Assembly (NCBI GenBank): GCA_964429695.1
Contig: CAYSCS010000050.1
Span: 1 to 24,923 of the forward strand
DNA: 24,923 nt
Direction: 5' to 3'
DNA from: CAYSCS01 sp964429695
Lineage (GTDB): Bacteria; Acidobacteriota; Aminicenantia; Aminicenantales; Aminicenantaceae
The notes beneath the pieces were generated by a model. The model searched no databases. It was not told where the DNA came from and was given only the letters and a program-made list of their open reading frames with translations. This document shows, in pieces, positions 1-6,785 of this stretch. Both the position numbers and the translations under genes were made by a program. Each line of letters starts with the position of its first letter. Within the stretch, counting starts at the first letter, position 1.

Positions 1-207
1 ATGGCAATTCAAGATGATCATCTCCATATGGTGGTGCAGATATTCAAAGGGGGAACGAGTCGGGTATTGGGGAAGGAGTATCCGGAGTTGGAAGAATTTT
101 TGTGGGGAGACAGTTTTTGGGCGGATGGGTATTTTGCCGAAGCAGTTGGCCAGGTAATTGAAGAGATTGTTAAAAAGTACATTCGCGATCAGACAAGAAA
201 GCCATAA
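1..207 (+). CDS. IS200/IS605-type HUH transposase (TnpA/Y1 family), 5' end cut by window edge
   Basis: This is the C-terminal part of a Y1 (single catalytic tyrosine) HUH transposase, which nicks and rejoins single-stranded DNA at hairpin-marked element ends. The fragment starts just before the metal-binding His-hydrophobic-His motif (DDHLHMVV). It continues through the aromatic FLWGDSFWADGYFAEAVG block, and the candidate nucleophile Tyr lies in the following helix (EIVKKYIRDQ). Family members are about 130-150 aa, so roughly half is missing to the left; the ATG at base 1 is probably an internal Met. A 9-bp perfect hairpin begins 24 bases after the stop, where the right end of such an element would be. 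Family assignment is confident. Whether it is IS200-like or a REP-associated (RAYT) type cannot be decided from this fragment. Confidence 0.85.
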   Translation: MAIQDDHLHMVVQIFKGGTSRVLGKEYPELEEFLWGDSFWADGYFAEAVGQVIEEIVKKYIRDQTRKP

Positions 208-230
208 CCAGATTATGTCAGAGGGCCGAT

Positions 231-252
231 ACCCTGGGCTTTAGCCCAGGGT
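231..252 (+). repeat. Hairpin, probable IS200/IS605 right-end structure (or terminator)
   Basis: Perfect 9-bp inverted repeat (ACCCTGGGC / GCCCAGGGT) with a TTTA loop, just downstream of the transposase stop. A further GCC/GGC pairing at 225-227 and 255-257 could extend the stem. Y1 transposases recognise such subterminal hairpins. A run of eight T follows a few bases later (to about 268), so it could also end transcription. A near-identical hairpin with one compensatory pair change lies at 15485-15504. Confidence 0.7.
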
Positions 253-408
253 GTGGCTTATTTTTTTTAGAGGATTTCCTAGATAGAAAGGGTTTGTTCT
301 TATTGAAGATTTAAAAACTGTTTAAGGATTAAGGTTTAAACTTGAATACTAGAGTCATTTGAGCCTGAGTTTTGCAGCGATAAACAAAAGAGAGTAACGT
401 TTTTTATA

Positions 409-1605
409 TTAAAAAAGATGGAAGACATACATGCTCGATGCACTGAGAAGCGGGACACTGAAGTTATCGTTAACGTTCAGAGGCAATGCCTCTGAGAGGG
501 AAGCAACAAGAGCTCCCAGGAGGTGTATGGGAAGAGGGAAGGAAATGAGTGAACAGAAAAGATAACCAGAGATGAGACAGCCGTTGAAGTGAGCCAGGCT
601 ACCTTCGAGAGTCTTCTCAAAGAGCTTCCTCCTTCCGAATTGAATTCCGAAGAATTTACTGAAGAAGTCGCCAAAGATAAGATAAGAAACAGCGAGTAGG
701 GCTATTTCTTTTTCAAAGATTAACACGGTTATAAAACAGGCAAAGAGAAAGATGGTGATTGAAGAAAACTTTTTATATTCTTTCTCTTTATAAATTGACC
801 TCAACTTGTCGAAGAAGAAGACATTGACTCTTCTTGAGAGAAGCCGAGCGAGGTCGAGGGTAAGGAATAAGAGGGCAATGACTCCGATTAGGGTTAAAGT
901 ATCTTTCTTATCGCTGCTAAGGTAGTTTATGAGCAGGATTACAGCAAAAGGTCTTAGATAAAGTCTCCAGTTTATTTCTTTTTTTGCCTGGGGTGAGGAG
1001 AGTTGAAGGATTTTTTCTTTACGAATGTTAATTACATTTATTAATAGAATATAAGCAATGATAATCAGAATGTGAACTCTGTAGCTCTGGGGAGGGGAGA
1101 GGACAAGGATGAATATCCCAAGGATGGGAAGTACTACAGAGCCTACAATTTCACCCTTTTTGGATATTAAAGTAAAGGAGAGGACGCAGAAGGCAAGGAG
1201 AAGAAGTGAATCTAGAGGAAGCCATGCGTTCTTGAGAAAGAGAAAAAGATAATAGAGCAACATTCCGGTTGCGGTTGCTACTCCCTGGCCTCCTCTGAAG
1301 CCAAGATAAAATGGGAATACGTGACCTCCAATGGCGGCAAACCCAGCGGAGTACACGAGAGTTGGAGAAAATCCAGAAAGTTTAGCAACATGCATGGCAA
1401 AGAGACCTTTAGCGCAGTCGAAAATTCCGGTAATCAGAGCAGGCCAGAGTCCTAGCATCCTATAAGCGTTAACCGTCCCTGCATTCCTTGTACCAATCTG
1501 GCGAATATCTATTTTCTTAAGCACTCGACCCAGGATGTAACTTGGAGATATAGAACCGAGAAGATAGCCAAGCAATATGATCAGGAAGCTCGAAAGAAGG
1601 CTCAT
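409..1605 (-). CDS. plsY: PlsY glycerol-3-phosphate acyltransferase fused to a CTP-dependent DGK/dolichol-kinase-like domain
   Basis: Membrane enzyme of 398 aa, twice the usual PlsY length of about 200. Residues 1-200 are PlsY, which transfers acyl from acyl-phosphate to glycerol-3-phosphate. Visible motifs are GSISPSYILGR at 17-27, GTRNAGTVNAYR at 38-49 (family GSGNxGxxNxxR), D63/K66, and GHVFPFYLGFRGGQGVATATG at 94-114. The last motif has R and Q where the family usually has FKGGKGVA. Residues about 215-398 resemble the SEC59/DGK1/VTE5 polyprenol and diacylglycerol kinases: FGDFFSKFFGIQFGRRKLFEKTLEGSLA starts at 311, and LGALVASLSEALPLNVNDN spans 363-381. The second half could therefore phosphorylate a lipid alcohol with CTP, so both halves would feed phosphatidate or lipid-phosphate pools. 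The ATG opens next to GAGAGAAG. It is transcribed away from nnr. The PlsY half is secure; the kinase half is by motif recall. Confidence 0.85.
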   Translation of the reverse strand: MSLLSSFLIILLGYLLGSISPSYILGRVLKKIDIRQIGTRNAGTVNAYRMLGLWPALITGIFDCAKGLFAMHVAKLSGFSPTLVYSAGFAAIGGHVFPFYLGFRGGQGVATATGMLLYYLFLFLKNAWLPLDSLLLLAFCVLSFTLISKKGEIVGSVVLPILGIFILVLSPPQSYRVHILIIIAYILLINVINIRKEKILQLSSPQAKKEINWRLYLRPFAVILLINYLSSDKKDTLTLIGVIALLFLTLDLARLLSRRVNVFFFDKLRSIYKEKEYKKFSSITIFLFACFITVLIFEKEIALLAVSYLIFGDFFSKFFGIQFGRRKLFEKTLEGSLAHFNGCLISGYLFCSLISFPLPIHLLGALVASLSEALPLNVNDNFSVPLLSASSMYVFHLF

Positions 1606-1810
1606 CTTCTCTCAATCCTTTTCGATGAGGTGAAATCTAGTCCTCTAAGTTTACTTTGACTTCATGAAGTATAAATAAAGTGGCTCTCATTTTCTCTTAA
1701 AGGGAATCTTATAGAGTAGAGATTATTAAGTCAACCTCATTTGTTTCTTGGTTAAGAAGTGCAAAATCAGAAAGTCTCCTGTTGAGTTTTGGCTTTAAGA
1801 ATCTTCTAAT

Positions 1811-1839
1811 TTGTATAAAACAATCCTTTTAGATAAAAT
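1811..1839 (+). promoter_or_regulatory. Candidate sigma70-like promoter for nnr-tsaE
   Basis: TTGTAT at 1811-1816, a 17-nt spacer, and TAAAAT at 1834-1839 (5 of 6 consensus bases), 39 nt before the nnr ATG. The -35 box is poor (3 of 6). Confidence 0.4.
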
Positions 1840-1878
1840 CTTCTAGGCTAGAAAGATGATTTTGTTTAAGGATGAGGG

Positions 1879-3441
1879 ATGAAGATGAAAGTCTTGAGCT
1901 CAAGAGAAATGAGAGAAATCGACAGGAAGGCGATTGAAGAGATTGGAATCATCGGGCCAATCTTAATGGAGAATGCCGGGCTTCGAGTTTTCGAGGAAAT
2001 AAAGAAGAGGTATCCTGACCTTAAGAAGAAAAAGATTGTGATAGTGGCAGGTAAGGGAAATAATGGAGGAGATGGTCTTGTCGTTGCCCGACATCTTTCG
2101 AACTCAGGATGTGAAGTCGAAGTCTTACTCCTTGCCTCAAAGAATGAGATAAAAGGAGATGCTGCCTTAAACCTACGAATAGCCGAAAAGATGGGAATTA
2201 AAATAGCTGAGATAAAGTCTTCATTCCAATTGAAGAATCATAAGCAGAAGATTTTTCGAGCAGACATTGTTGTTGACGCCATATTCGGCACAGGGCTTTC
2301 CATGGCCGTAGGAGGGCTCTACGAAGAAGCCATAAGGGAAATAAACACTTCTTCGGCATATAAAGTGGCAATCGATATCCCCTCAGGTCTTTCCGCTGAT
2401 ACCTTCCAGGTCATCGGTCCTTGTCTTAAAGCAGACCTGACAGTTACCCTCGCTGCGCCTAAGATAGCTCATATCTTTCCTCCTGCAGAAGATTTCATGG
2501 GAGAGCTAGTTGTTGGGGATATAGGAATCCCCCCTTTTCTTCTTGAAGATGAGAAGCTCAAGCTTGAGCTCGTAGAGAAAAAGAAAATCCTTCCCTATTT
2601 TGCAAAGCGTAAAAAAGATACTCATAAGGGCAGCTACGGGCATCTTCTTATTATTTCCGGTTCCTTGGGAAAGACAGGGGCTGCAATCATGGCAGGGAAG
2701 GCAGCTTTAAAAATGGGCGCGGGATTGGTGACGGTTGGCACACCGGCGAGCTGTTTACCCATAGTGGCTAAATCAATGATGGAATTGATGACAGAGCCCC
2801 TTGCGGAAACAGAAGAAGGGACTCTGGCAAAAGAGGCAAGAGCAAAGATTCTTGAATTATTAGAAGGGAAAAATGCTCTGATGATCGGACCTGGGATTTC
2901 CACTCATCCTTCCACACAAGAACTTGTCTTGAGTCTCGTCTCCGAGATTAAGATTCCTTCTGTCCTGGATGCCGATGCTCTTAATATCCTTTCTAGAAAA
3001 CCTTCTCTTCTTAGGAATTTGCCCCAACCATCTGTTCTTACCCCTCATCCTGGTGAATTCGCCAGACTCCTGAATGTACCGACTAAAGAAGTTCTCGACA
3101 AAAGACTTGAGGTCCTTCCCAAATTTGCTGAAGATTATGGACTGTATGTCGTGCTTAAGGGTTATAGAACTTTGACTGCAACTCCAGAAGGGAAGGTTTA
3201 TATCAATCCCACAGGAAATCCTGGGATGGCTACAGCAGGTTCGGGCGATGTCTTGAGCGGGATGATTGCTTCTATGATTATGCAGGGAGGAGACTTTCTG
3301 GAGTCGGTGCTTGCCGCTGTGTATATCCATGGGCTGAGTGGAGATTTGGCCGCAGAAAGAATTGGAGAGAAGCCACTCACAGCAGGTAACATAATCACGT
3401 TTCTTCCTTCTGCGATTAAGAGTCTTAGCCTAAATGGGTGA
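1879..3441 (+). CDS. nnr: Bifunctional NAD(P)H-hydrate epimerase / ADP-dependent NAD(P)H-hydrate dehydratase
   Basis: Repairs NADHX and NADPHX, the hydrated dead-end forms of the cofactors. The N-terminal epimerase domain (about 1-220) interconverts R and S forms: NNGGDG at 61-66, DAIFGTGL at 133-140, AIDIPSGLSAD at 164-174. The C-terminal ADP-dependent dehydratase (about 240-515, ribokinase-like) shows GSYGHLLIISGS, IGPGIS, LDADALN, TPHPGEFARLL and GNPGMATAGSGDVLSG, with catalytic Asp at 457. At 520 aa it matches the full two-domain length. The start follows AAGGATGAGG; a second in-frame ATG two codons later (MKMK) is equally possible. tsaE follows after 53 nt, the same order as yjeF-yjeE in Escherichia coli. 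Confidence 0.95.
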   Translation: MKMKVLSSREMREIDRKAIEEIGIIGPILMENAGLRVFEEIKKRYPDLKKKKIVIVAGKGNNGGDGLVVARHLSNSGCEVEVLLLASKNEIKGDAALNLRIAEKMGIKIAEIKSSFQLKNHKQKIFRADIVVDAIFGTGLSMAVGGLYEEAIREINTSSAYKVAIDIPSGLSADTFQVIGPCLKADLTVTLAAPKIAHIFPPAEDFMGELVVGDIGIPPFLLEDEKLKLELVEKKKILPYFAKRKKDTHKGSYGHLLIISGSLGKTGAAIMAGKAALKMGAGLVTVGTPASCLPIVAKSMMELMTEPLAETEEGTLAKEARAKILELLEGKNALMIGPGISTHPSTQELVLSLVSEIKIPSVLDADALNILSRKPSLLRNLPQPSVLTPHPGEFARLLNVPTKEVLDKRLEVLPKFAEDYGLYVVLKGYRTLTATPEGKVYINPTGNPGMATAGSGDVLSGMIASMIMQGGDFLESVLAAVYIHGLSGDLAAERIGEKPLTAGNIITFLPSAIKSLSLNG

Positions 3442-3494
3442 GGCTCGAGTGTTGACCTGAAATTGAGTCTTGAAAATTCTGAGAGGCTTTTTCA

Positions 3495-3983
3495 GTGGAA
3501 ATAAAGAGGAAAAAACCACCTAAATCAATGACCTACATAACCTTCTCTGAGAGAGAGACATTTTTACTTGCCAAGAAATTAGCAAAAGGATTTTCAGGAA
3601 GCGAAGTTGTATTTCTCATCGGAGAATTGGGGTCAGGAAAGACTGTGTTTGCCAAAGGGATTGCCGCCGGTTCAGGGGTAAGAGATGTTAACCGCGTCTG
3701 TAGCCCCTCCTTTACCCTCGTAAATATCTATGAAGGAAGATACCCCGTCTTTCACATAGACCTCTATAGATTAGAAAGTGAGCAAGAGATCAGAGACCTT
3801 GGCTGGGAAGAGTATATTGGCCAGGGCCTAATCATCATCGAATGGGCAGAGAAGATTAAAAATTATTATGATGCCCTGCGGGTGATAATAAAGGTAGAAA
3901 GTGAGCGAAGAAGGAAGATAGAAATTTCCCCCTCAACTTGTGAAGGAACTAGGAAGCAAATTGATAGATTGAGAATGAAATAA
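3495..3983 (+). CDS. tsaE: tRNA threonylcarbamoyladenosine biosynthesis ATPase TsaE
   Basis: ATPase that works with TsaB and TsaD to make t6A37 on ANN-decoding tRNAs in the cytoplasm. The P-loop GELGSGKT is at 43-50. Other family blocks are the switch-like SPSFTLVNIY, HIDLYRL and the LIIIEWAEK strand. At 162 aa it is slightly longer than the typical 150, with a basic C-terminal tail. The GTG at 3495 has GAGAGG about 8 nt upstream. The alternative ATG at 3528 (MTYITFSERET) matches where many homologues begin but has its purine tract too far away. It lies downstream of nnr in one transcription unit and converges on thiE. Confidence 0.93.
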   Translation: MEIKRKKPPKSMTYITFSERETFLLAKKLAKGFSGSEVVFLIGELGSGKTVFAKGIAAGSGVRDVNRVCSPSFTLVNIYEGRYPVFHIDLYRLESEQEIRDLGWEEYIGQGLIIIEWAEKIKNYYDALRVIIKVESERRRKIEISPSTCEGTRKQIDRLRMK

Positions 3984-4024
3984 ATAAGAAATGAATCTTA
4001 CCTTGCTTTTTGCTCTCCGTTTCG

Positions 4025-4064
4025 GTTTTTTTCTTTTTTAAATTTCTAAGCGAAGAAAAAAAAC
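4025..4064. terminator. A/T-rich hairpin between convergent tsaE and thiE, possible bidirectional terminator
   Basis: GTTTTTTTCTT at 4025-4035 pairs with AAGAAAAAAAAC at 4053-4064, one extra A aside, around a 17-nt loop. It sits in the 87-nt gap between two converging genes and gives a T-rich tract in either direction. The stem is almost all A-T, so it would be weak. Confidence 0.3.
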
Positions 4065-4070
4065 AGAATC

Positions 4071-4715
4071 TCAGGGTTGAGTCTTCTTTGCCCTAAGGAT
4101 GGCATCAAGAAGTTCCTTTGCTGCCTTCCTTATGTCTTCTGAAGCCAAGATGGCTGAGATGACAGCTACTCCATCTGCACCTTTCGAGATTACCTGAGGG
4201 GCATTTTGTTTGTTTATTCCTCCAATGGCAATGATGGGGAGCTTTACCCTTTCCCTTATCTTTATCAAGCCCTCCACTCCCAGGACAGGCCTCAGGTCTT
4301 CCTTGGTTGGGGTGAAGTAGATTGGTCCCACTCCAAGGTAATCTGCTCCTTCTTGTTCTGCTTTTATTGCCTCCTCGAGATAGTTTACAGATGCTCCTAT
4401 AATTTTTCCCTCTCCCATTAGCTTTCTCGCATAGCGAAGAGGGAGGTCTTTGGGGCCGAGATGAACTCCATCTGCCTCAATGGCAAGGGCAATATCTAGG
4501 CGGTCGTTGATGATGAAGGGGATTTTTCTTTGTTTCAGAAACTGCCGAAGGTTTAGGGAAATTTCCAAGAATTCAAGTGTGTTCAATTTTTTAGCCCTAA
4601 GCTGAACTACGCTTACCCCACCTTCTGTAGCTTCCTTGATTAAAGAGAGCATGTTTCTCTCTTTTACCGCTTCGACGTCTGCGATTAAATAAAGACTCCA
4701 GTCTATTTTTTTCAT
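4071..4715 (-). CDS. thiE: Thiamine-phosphate synthase ThiE
   Basis: Joins HMP-PP and thiazole phosphate to give thiamine phosphate in the cytoplasm. It is a TIM barrel of 214 aa from the chosen start. Family blocks are VVQLRAKK (Q38, R40, K42 region), INDRLDIALAIEADGVHLG (N70, D71), IGASV, ADYLGVGPIYFTPTK, IAIGGIN and GADGVAVISAI. The frame stays open up to a TTG at 4763, but that codon lies inside a likely -35 box (see 4735-4763). Translation must therefore begin at the ATG at 4730 (leaderless) or 4715. The start at 4715 gives MKKIDWSLYLIADV, typical for the family, with GAGG 2 nt upstream (too close to be ideal). No other thiamine gene is visible nearby. Confidence 0.92.
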   Translation of the reverse strand: MKKIDWSLYLIADVEAVKERNMLSLIKEATEGGVSVVQLRAKKLNTLEFLEISLNLRQFLKQRKIPFIINDRLDIALAIEADGVHLGPKDLPLRYARKLMGEGKIIGASVNYLEEAIKAEQEGADYLGVGPIYFTPTKEDLRPVLGVEGLIKIRERVKLPIIAIGGINKQNAPQVISKGADGVAVISAILASEDIRKAAKELLDAILRAKKTQP

Positions 4716-4734
4716 GGCCTCAAATTTCATCCGA

Positions 4735-4763
4735 ATTATAGCAGGCGAAAAGGCAAGAGACAA
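4735..4763 (-). promoter_or_regulatory. Strong sigma70-like promoter for thiE
   Basis: On the minus strand: TTGTCT (4763-4758), exactly 17 nt, then a consensus TATAAT (4740-4735). Transcription would start near 4728, at or just before the thiE start codons. This excludes the TTG at 4763 as start and leaves no room for a TPP riboswitch. Confidence 0.65.
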
Positions 4764-4848
4764 ATTTCTTGGCTAGATGAGGAAATTAGGAAAGAAGATA
4801 TTGAAAAGAAAAGAAGGGAGATTATTTTAGAGGGATGAGGATATAGCG

Positions 4849-4877
4849 TTGACAAAGGAATCTATTTTGTCTTTAAA
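4849..4877 (+). promoter_or_regulatory. Sigma70-like promoter for the apt operon
   Basis: Consensus TTGACA at 4849-4854, a 17-nt spacer, TTTAAA at 4872-4877 (4 of 6). The predicted leader to the apt ATG at 4913 is about 30 nt, too short for a purine riboswitch. Confidence 0.55.
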
Positions 4878-4912
4878 TTAAATCAGCTCATCTTAAATGA
4901 GGTATCAAAAAA

Positions 4913-5449
4913 ATGATTTCACGGGCTAAAGAAAAGATTTGTGAAGTCAAGGATTTTCCTAAACCTGGAATAGGATTCAAAGATATAACCCCGCTTCTGC
5001 AGGATGCATCTTGCTACAATTATGTGATAGACAAGATTGTCACCTGGGCAAGACCTAAAAAGCCTCAAGTTGTAGCAGGAATTGAATCACGCGGGTATCT
5101 CTTCGCTTCACCCGTTGCACATCGCCTGAAACTGGGAATAATCATAATTCGCAAGAAAGGAAAGTTACCCCGGCAGACCGTTTGTGTCAGAGCTCCCAAT
5201 GAGTATGCAGTTGAATATTTCGAAATGCATTGTGATAGTGTCTCTCCTGGTCAGAGGGTCATAATCATCGATGATTTAATCGCCACAGGTTCTTCCTCAA
5301 TAAGTTCTATCGACCTTGTTAAAAAATTAGGGGGAGTTGTGGTTGGTTTTGCTTCAGTTGTGGAGCTGACTTTTCTGAGGGGAGTAGAATCTATTCGAAA
5401 AGCCCATCCTGAAGTGGATGTTTTCTCCTTGATTAAGTTCGATGAATGA
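4913..5449 (+). CDS. apt: Adenine phosphoribosyltransferase
   Basis: Purine salvage enzyme converting adenine and PRPP to AMP in the cytoplasm. The protein is 178 aa, normal for the family. It has the N-terminal DFPKPGIGFKDITPLL hood, VVAGIESRGYLFASPVA at 53-69, KKGKLP at 81-86, FEMHCDSV at 103-110 and the PRPP loop VIIIDDLIATGSS at 116-128 (D120, D121). GAGGT lies 9 nt before the ATG. It is followed by a purine permease only 10 nt downstream, so uptake and salvage are coupled. Confidence 0.94.
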   Translation: MISRAKEKICEVKDFPKPGIGFKDITPLLQDASCYNYVIDKIVTWARPKKPQVVAGIESRGYLFASPVAHRLKLGIIIIRKKGKLPRQTVCVRAPNEYAVEYFEMHCDSVSPGQRVIIIDDLIATGSSSISSIDLVKKLGGVVVGFASVVELTFLRGVESIRKAHPEVDVFSLIKFDE

Positions 5450-5459
5450 GAGGGGAAGG

Positions 5460-6785
5460 ATGAAGGATTTTTTAGACAGGTTCTTCGCCCTCAAAGAGAA
5501 CAAGACCACGGTGAGAAGGGAGATTCTGGGAGGGGTAACGACCTTCATGACCATGTCTTATATCATCTTTGTTCAGCCCGCTATCCTTTCTATTACAGGA
5601 ATGGAGAAAGGGGCGGTGATGTTTGCCACCTGTATTTCGAGTGCCTTTGCAACCCTTCTCATGGGACTCTTGGCTAAATATCCTATTGCTTTGGCTCCTG
5701 CCATGGGACACAACATCTTCTTTGCGGTGATAGTCTGCGGGACTATGGGCTATTCTTGGCAAGTTGCACTTGGCGCAAATTTCATCTCTGGAGTAGTATT
5801 TGTTATCTTTTCTCTCCTAAGAGCATGGGGAAAGCTTGTGGCTGCTGTGCCTGATTCTCTTAAGCATGCCATTGCAGTGGGAATAGGTCTTTTGATTGCC
5901 CTCATCGGACTTGAGTACGGAGGCATTGTGGTAGATACCCCAGGAGTCTTAATCGGACTCGGAGATTTAACTAGCAAACCTGTACTGCTCGTAATTGCAG
6001 GCGTTGTGGTAACTTCAGTGCTCATGGCTTTAAGAGTTCATGGCTCTATCCTGATTGGAATTTTAGTCACGGCTATTCTTGGGATTCCCCTGGGTGTAGT
6101 TAAATATAAGGGAATAATCTCTTCTCCTCCAAGCATTGAGGCCACTCTTTTTAAGCTCGATATAATCGGCGCCTTCAAAACAGGACTAGTGACCGTAGTC
6201 TTCGTTTTCTTTTTTCTGGACCTTTTTGATACAGTGGGCACCCTGATTGGAGTGAGTGAACCTGCGGGTTTTATAAAAGAAGGCAAACTTCCCCGCGCCA
6301 ATCGAGCGATGCTCTCTGATGCGCTGGGAACAGTGGGAGGAACTCTTCTCGGCACATCCACTGTCACTTCCTACATTGAAAGCGCAACAGGCATTGCTCA
6401 GGGTGCAAGAACAGGACTGGCAAACGTTTGCACTTCCTTACTTTTTGTGGTCGCCCTTTTTTTCAGCCCTCTAGCTGAGATGATAGGCGGTGAATACGTT
6501 TACCTCGGCACATCCCTTCATCCTGTCATCGCCCCTCCCTTGATTATCGTTGGCTATCTGATGATGCGCTGTGTGAGCTACATAAAATGGGAGGAGTTAA
6601 CCGAGGCTCTTCCGGCTTTCTTGACTATAGCCATAATGCCTTTAACAGTAAGTATTACCGAAGGAATTGCCTTCGGTTTCATATCCTACAGCCTTCTGAA
6701 ATTTATAACCGGAAAGGGGAAAGAGGTCCACTGGCTAATTTATCTTTTTTCAGCGCTTTTCATTCTGCGTTACATTGTGAGATGA
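5460..6785 (+). CDS. NCS2-family purine permease (AzgA/PbuG-like)
   Basis: Multi-spanning inner-membrane purine/H+ symporter, probably for adenine, guanine or hypoxanthine, feeding the adjacent apt. AzgA-subgroup signatures are TTFMTMSYIIFVQPAI near the N-terminus, the ALAPAMGHNIFFAVIV helix (family APGMGLNAYFA), LFDTVGTLIGV and LGTSTVTSYIESATGIAQG. The frame opens at an ATG at 5442 overlapping the apt stop. I chose the ATG at 5460 because AGGGGAAGG precedes it directly and the resulting MKDFLDRFFALKEN matches the family N-terminus. This gives 441 aa. The His in MGHN, where AzgA proteins usually have Leu, may affect specificity. Its stop overlaps the next gene as ATGA. Confidence 0.92.
   Translation: MKDFLDRFFALKENKTTVRREILGGVTTFMTMSYIIFVQPAILSITGMEKGAVMFATCISSAFATLLMGLLAKYPIALAPAMGHNIFFAVIVCGTMGYSWQVALGANFISGVVFVIFSLLRAWGKLVAAVPDSLKHAIAVGIGLLIALIGLEYGGIVVDTPGVLIGLGDLTSKPVLLVIAGVVVTSVLMALRVHGSILIGILVTAILGIPLGVVKYKGIISSPPSIEATLFKLDIIGAFKTGLVTVVFVFFFLDLFDTVGTLIGVSEPAGFIKEGKLPRANRAMLSDALGTVGGTLLGTSTVTSYIESATGIAQGARTGLANVCTSLLFVVALFFSPLAEMIGGEYVYLGTSLHPVIAPPLIIVGYLMMRCVSYIKWEELTEALPAFLTIAIMPLTVSITEGIAFGFISYSLLKFITGKGKEVHWLIYLFSALFILRYIVR

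Noticed and set aside
1659..1670. 12-bp perfect palindrome ACTTCATGAAGT between plsY and nnr
   Set aside because: Short, not positioned at a recognisable promoter, and expected by chance at this length in a window of this size.
4716..4912. Possible TPP or purine riboswitch in the thiE-apt divergent region
   Set aside because: The predicted transcript starts leave leaders of under about 15 nt (thiE) and about 30 nt (apt), too short for either aptamer.
6587..6781. 65-codon N-terminal extension of the NagZ frame
   Set aside because: It lies wholly inside the NCS2 permease gene and does not read as a signal or domain. The ATGA overlap at 6782 gives the natural start.
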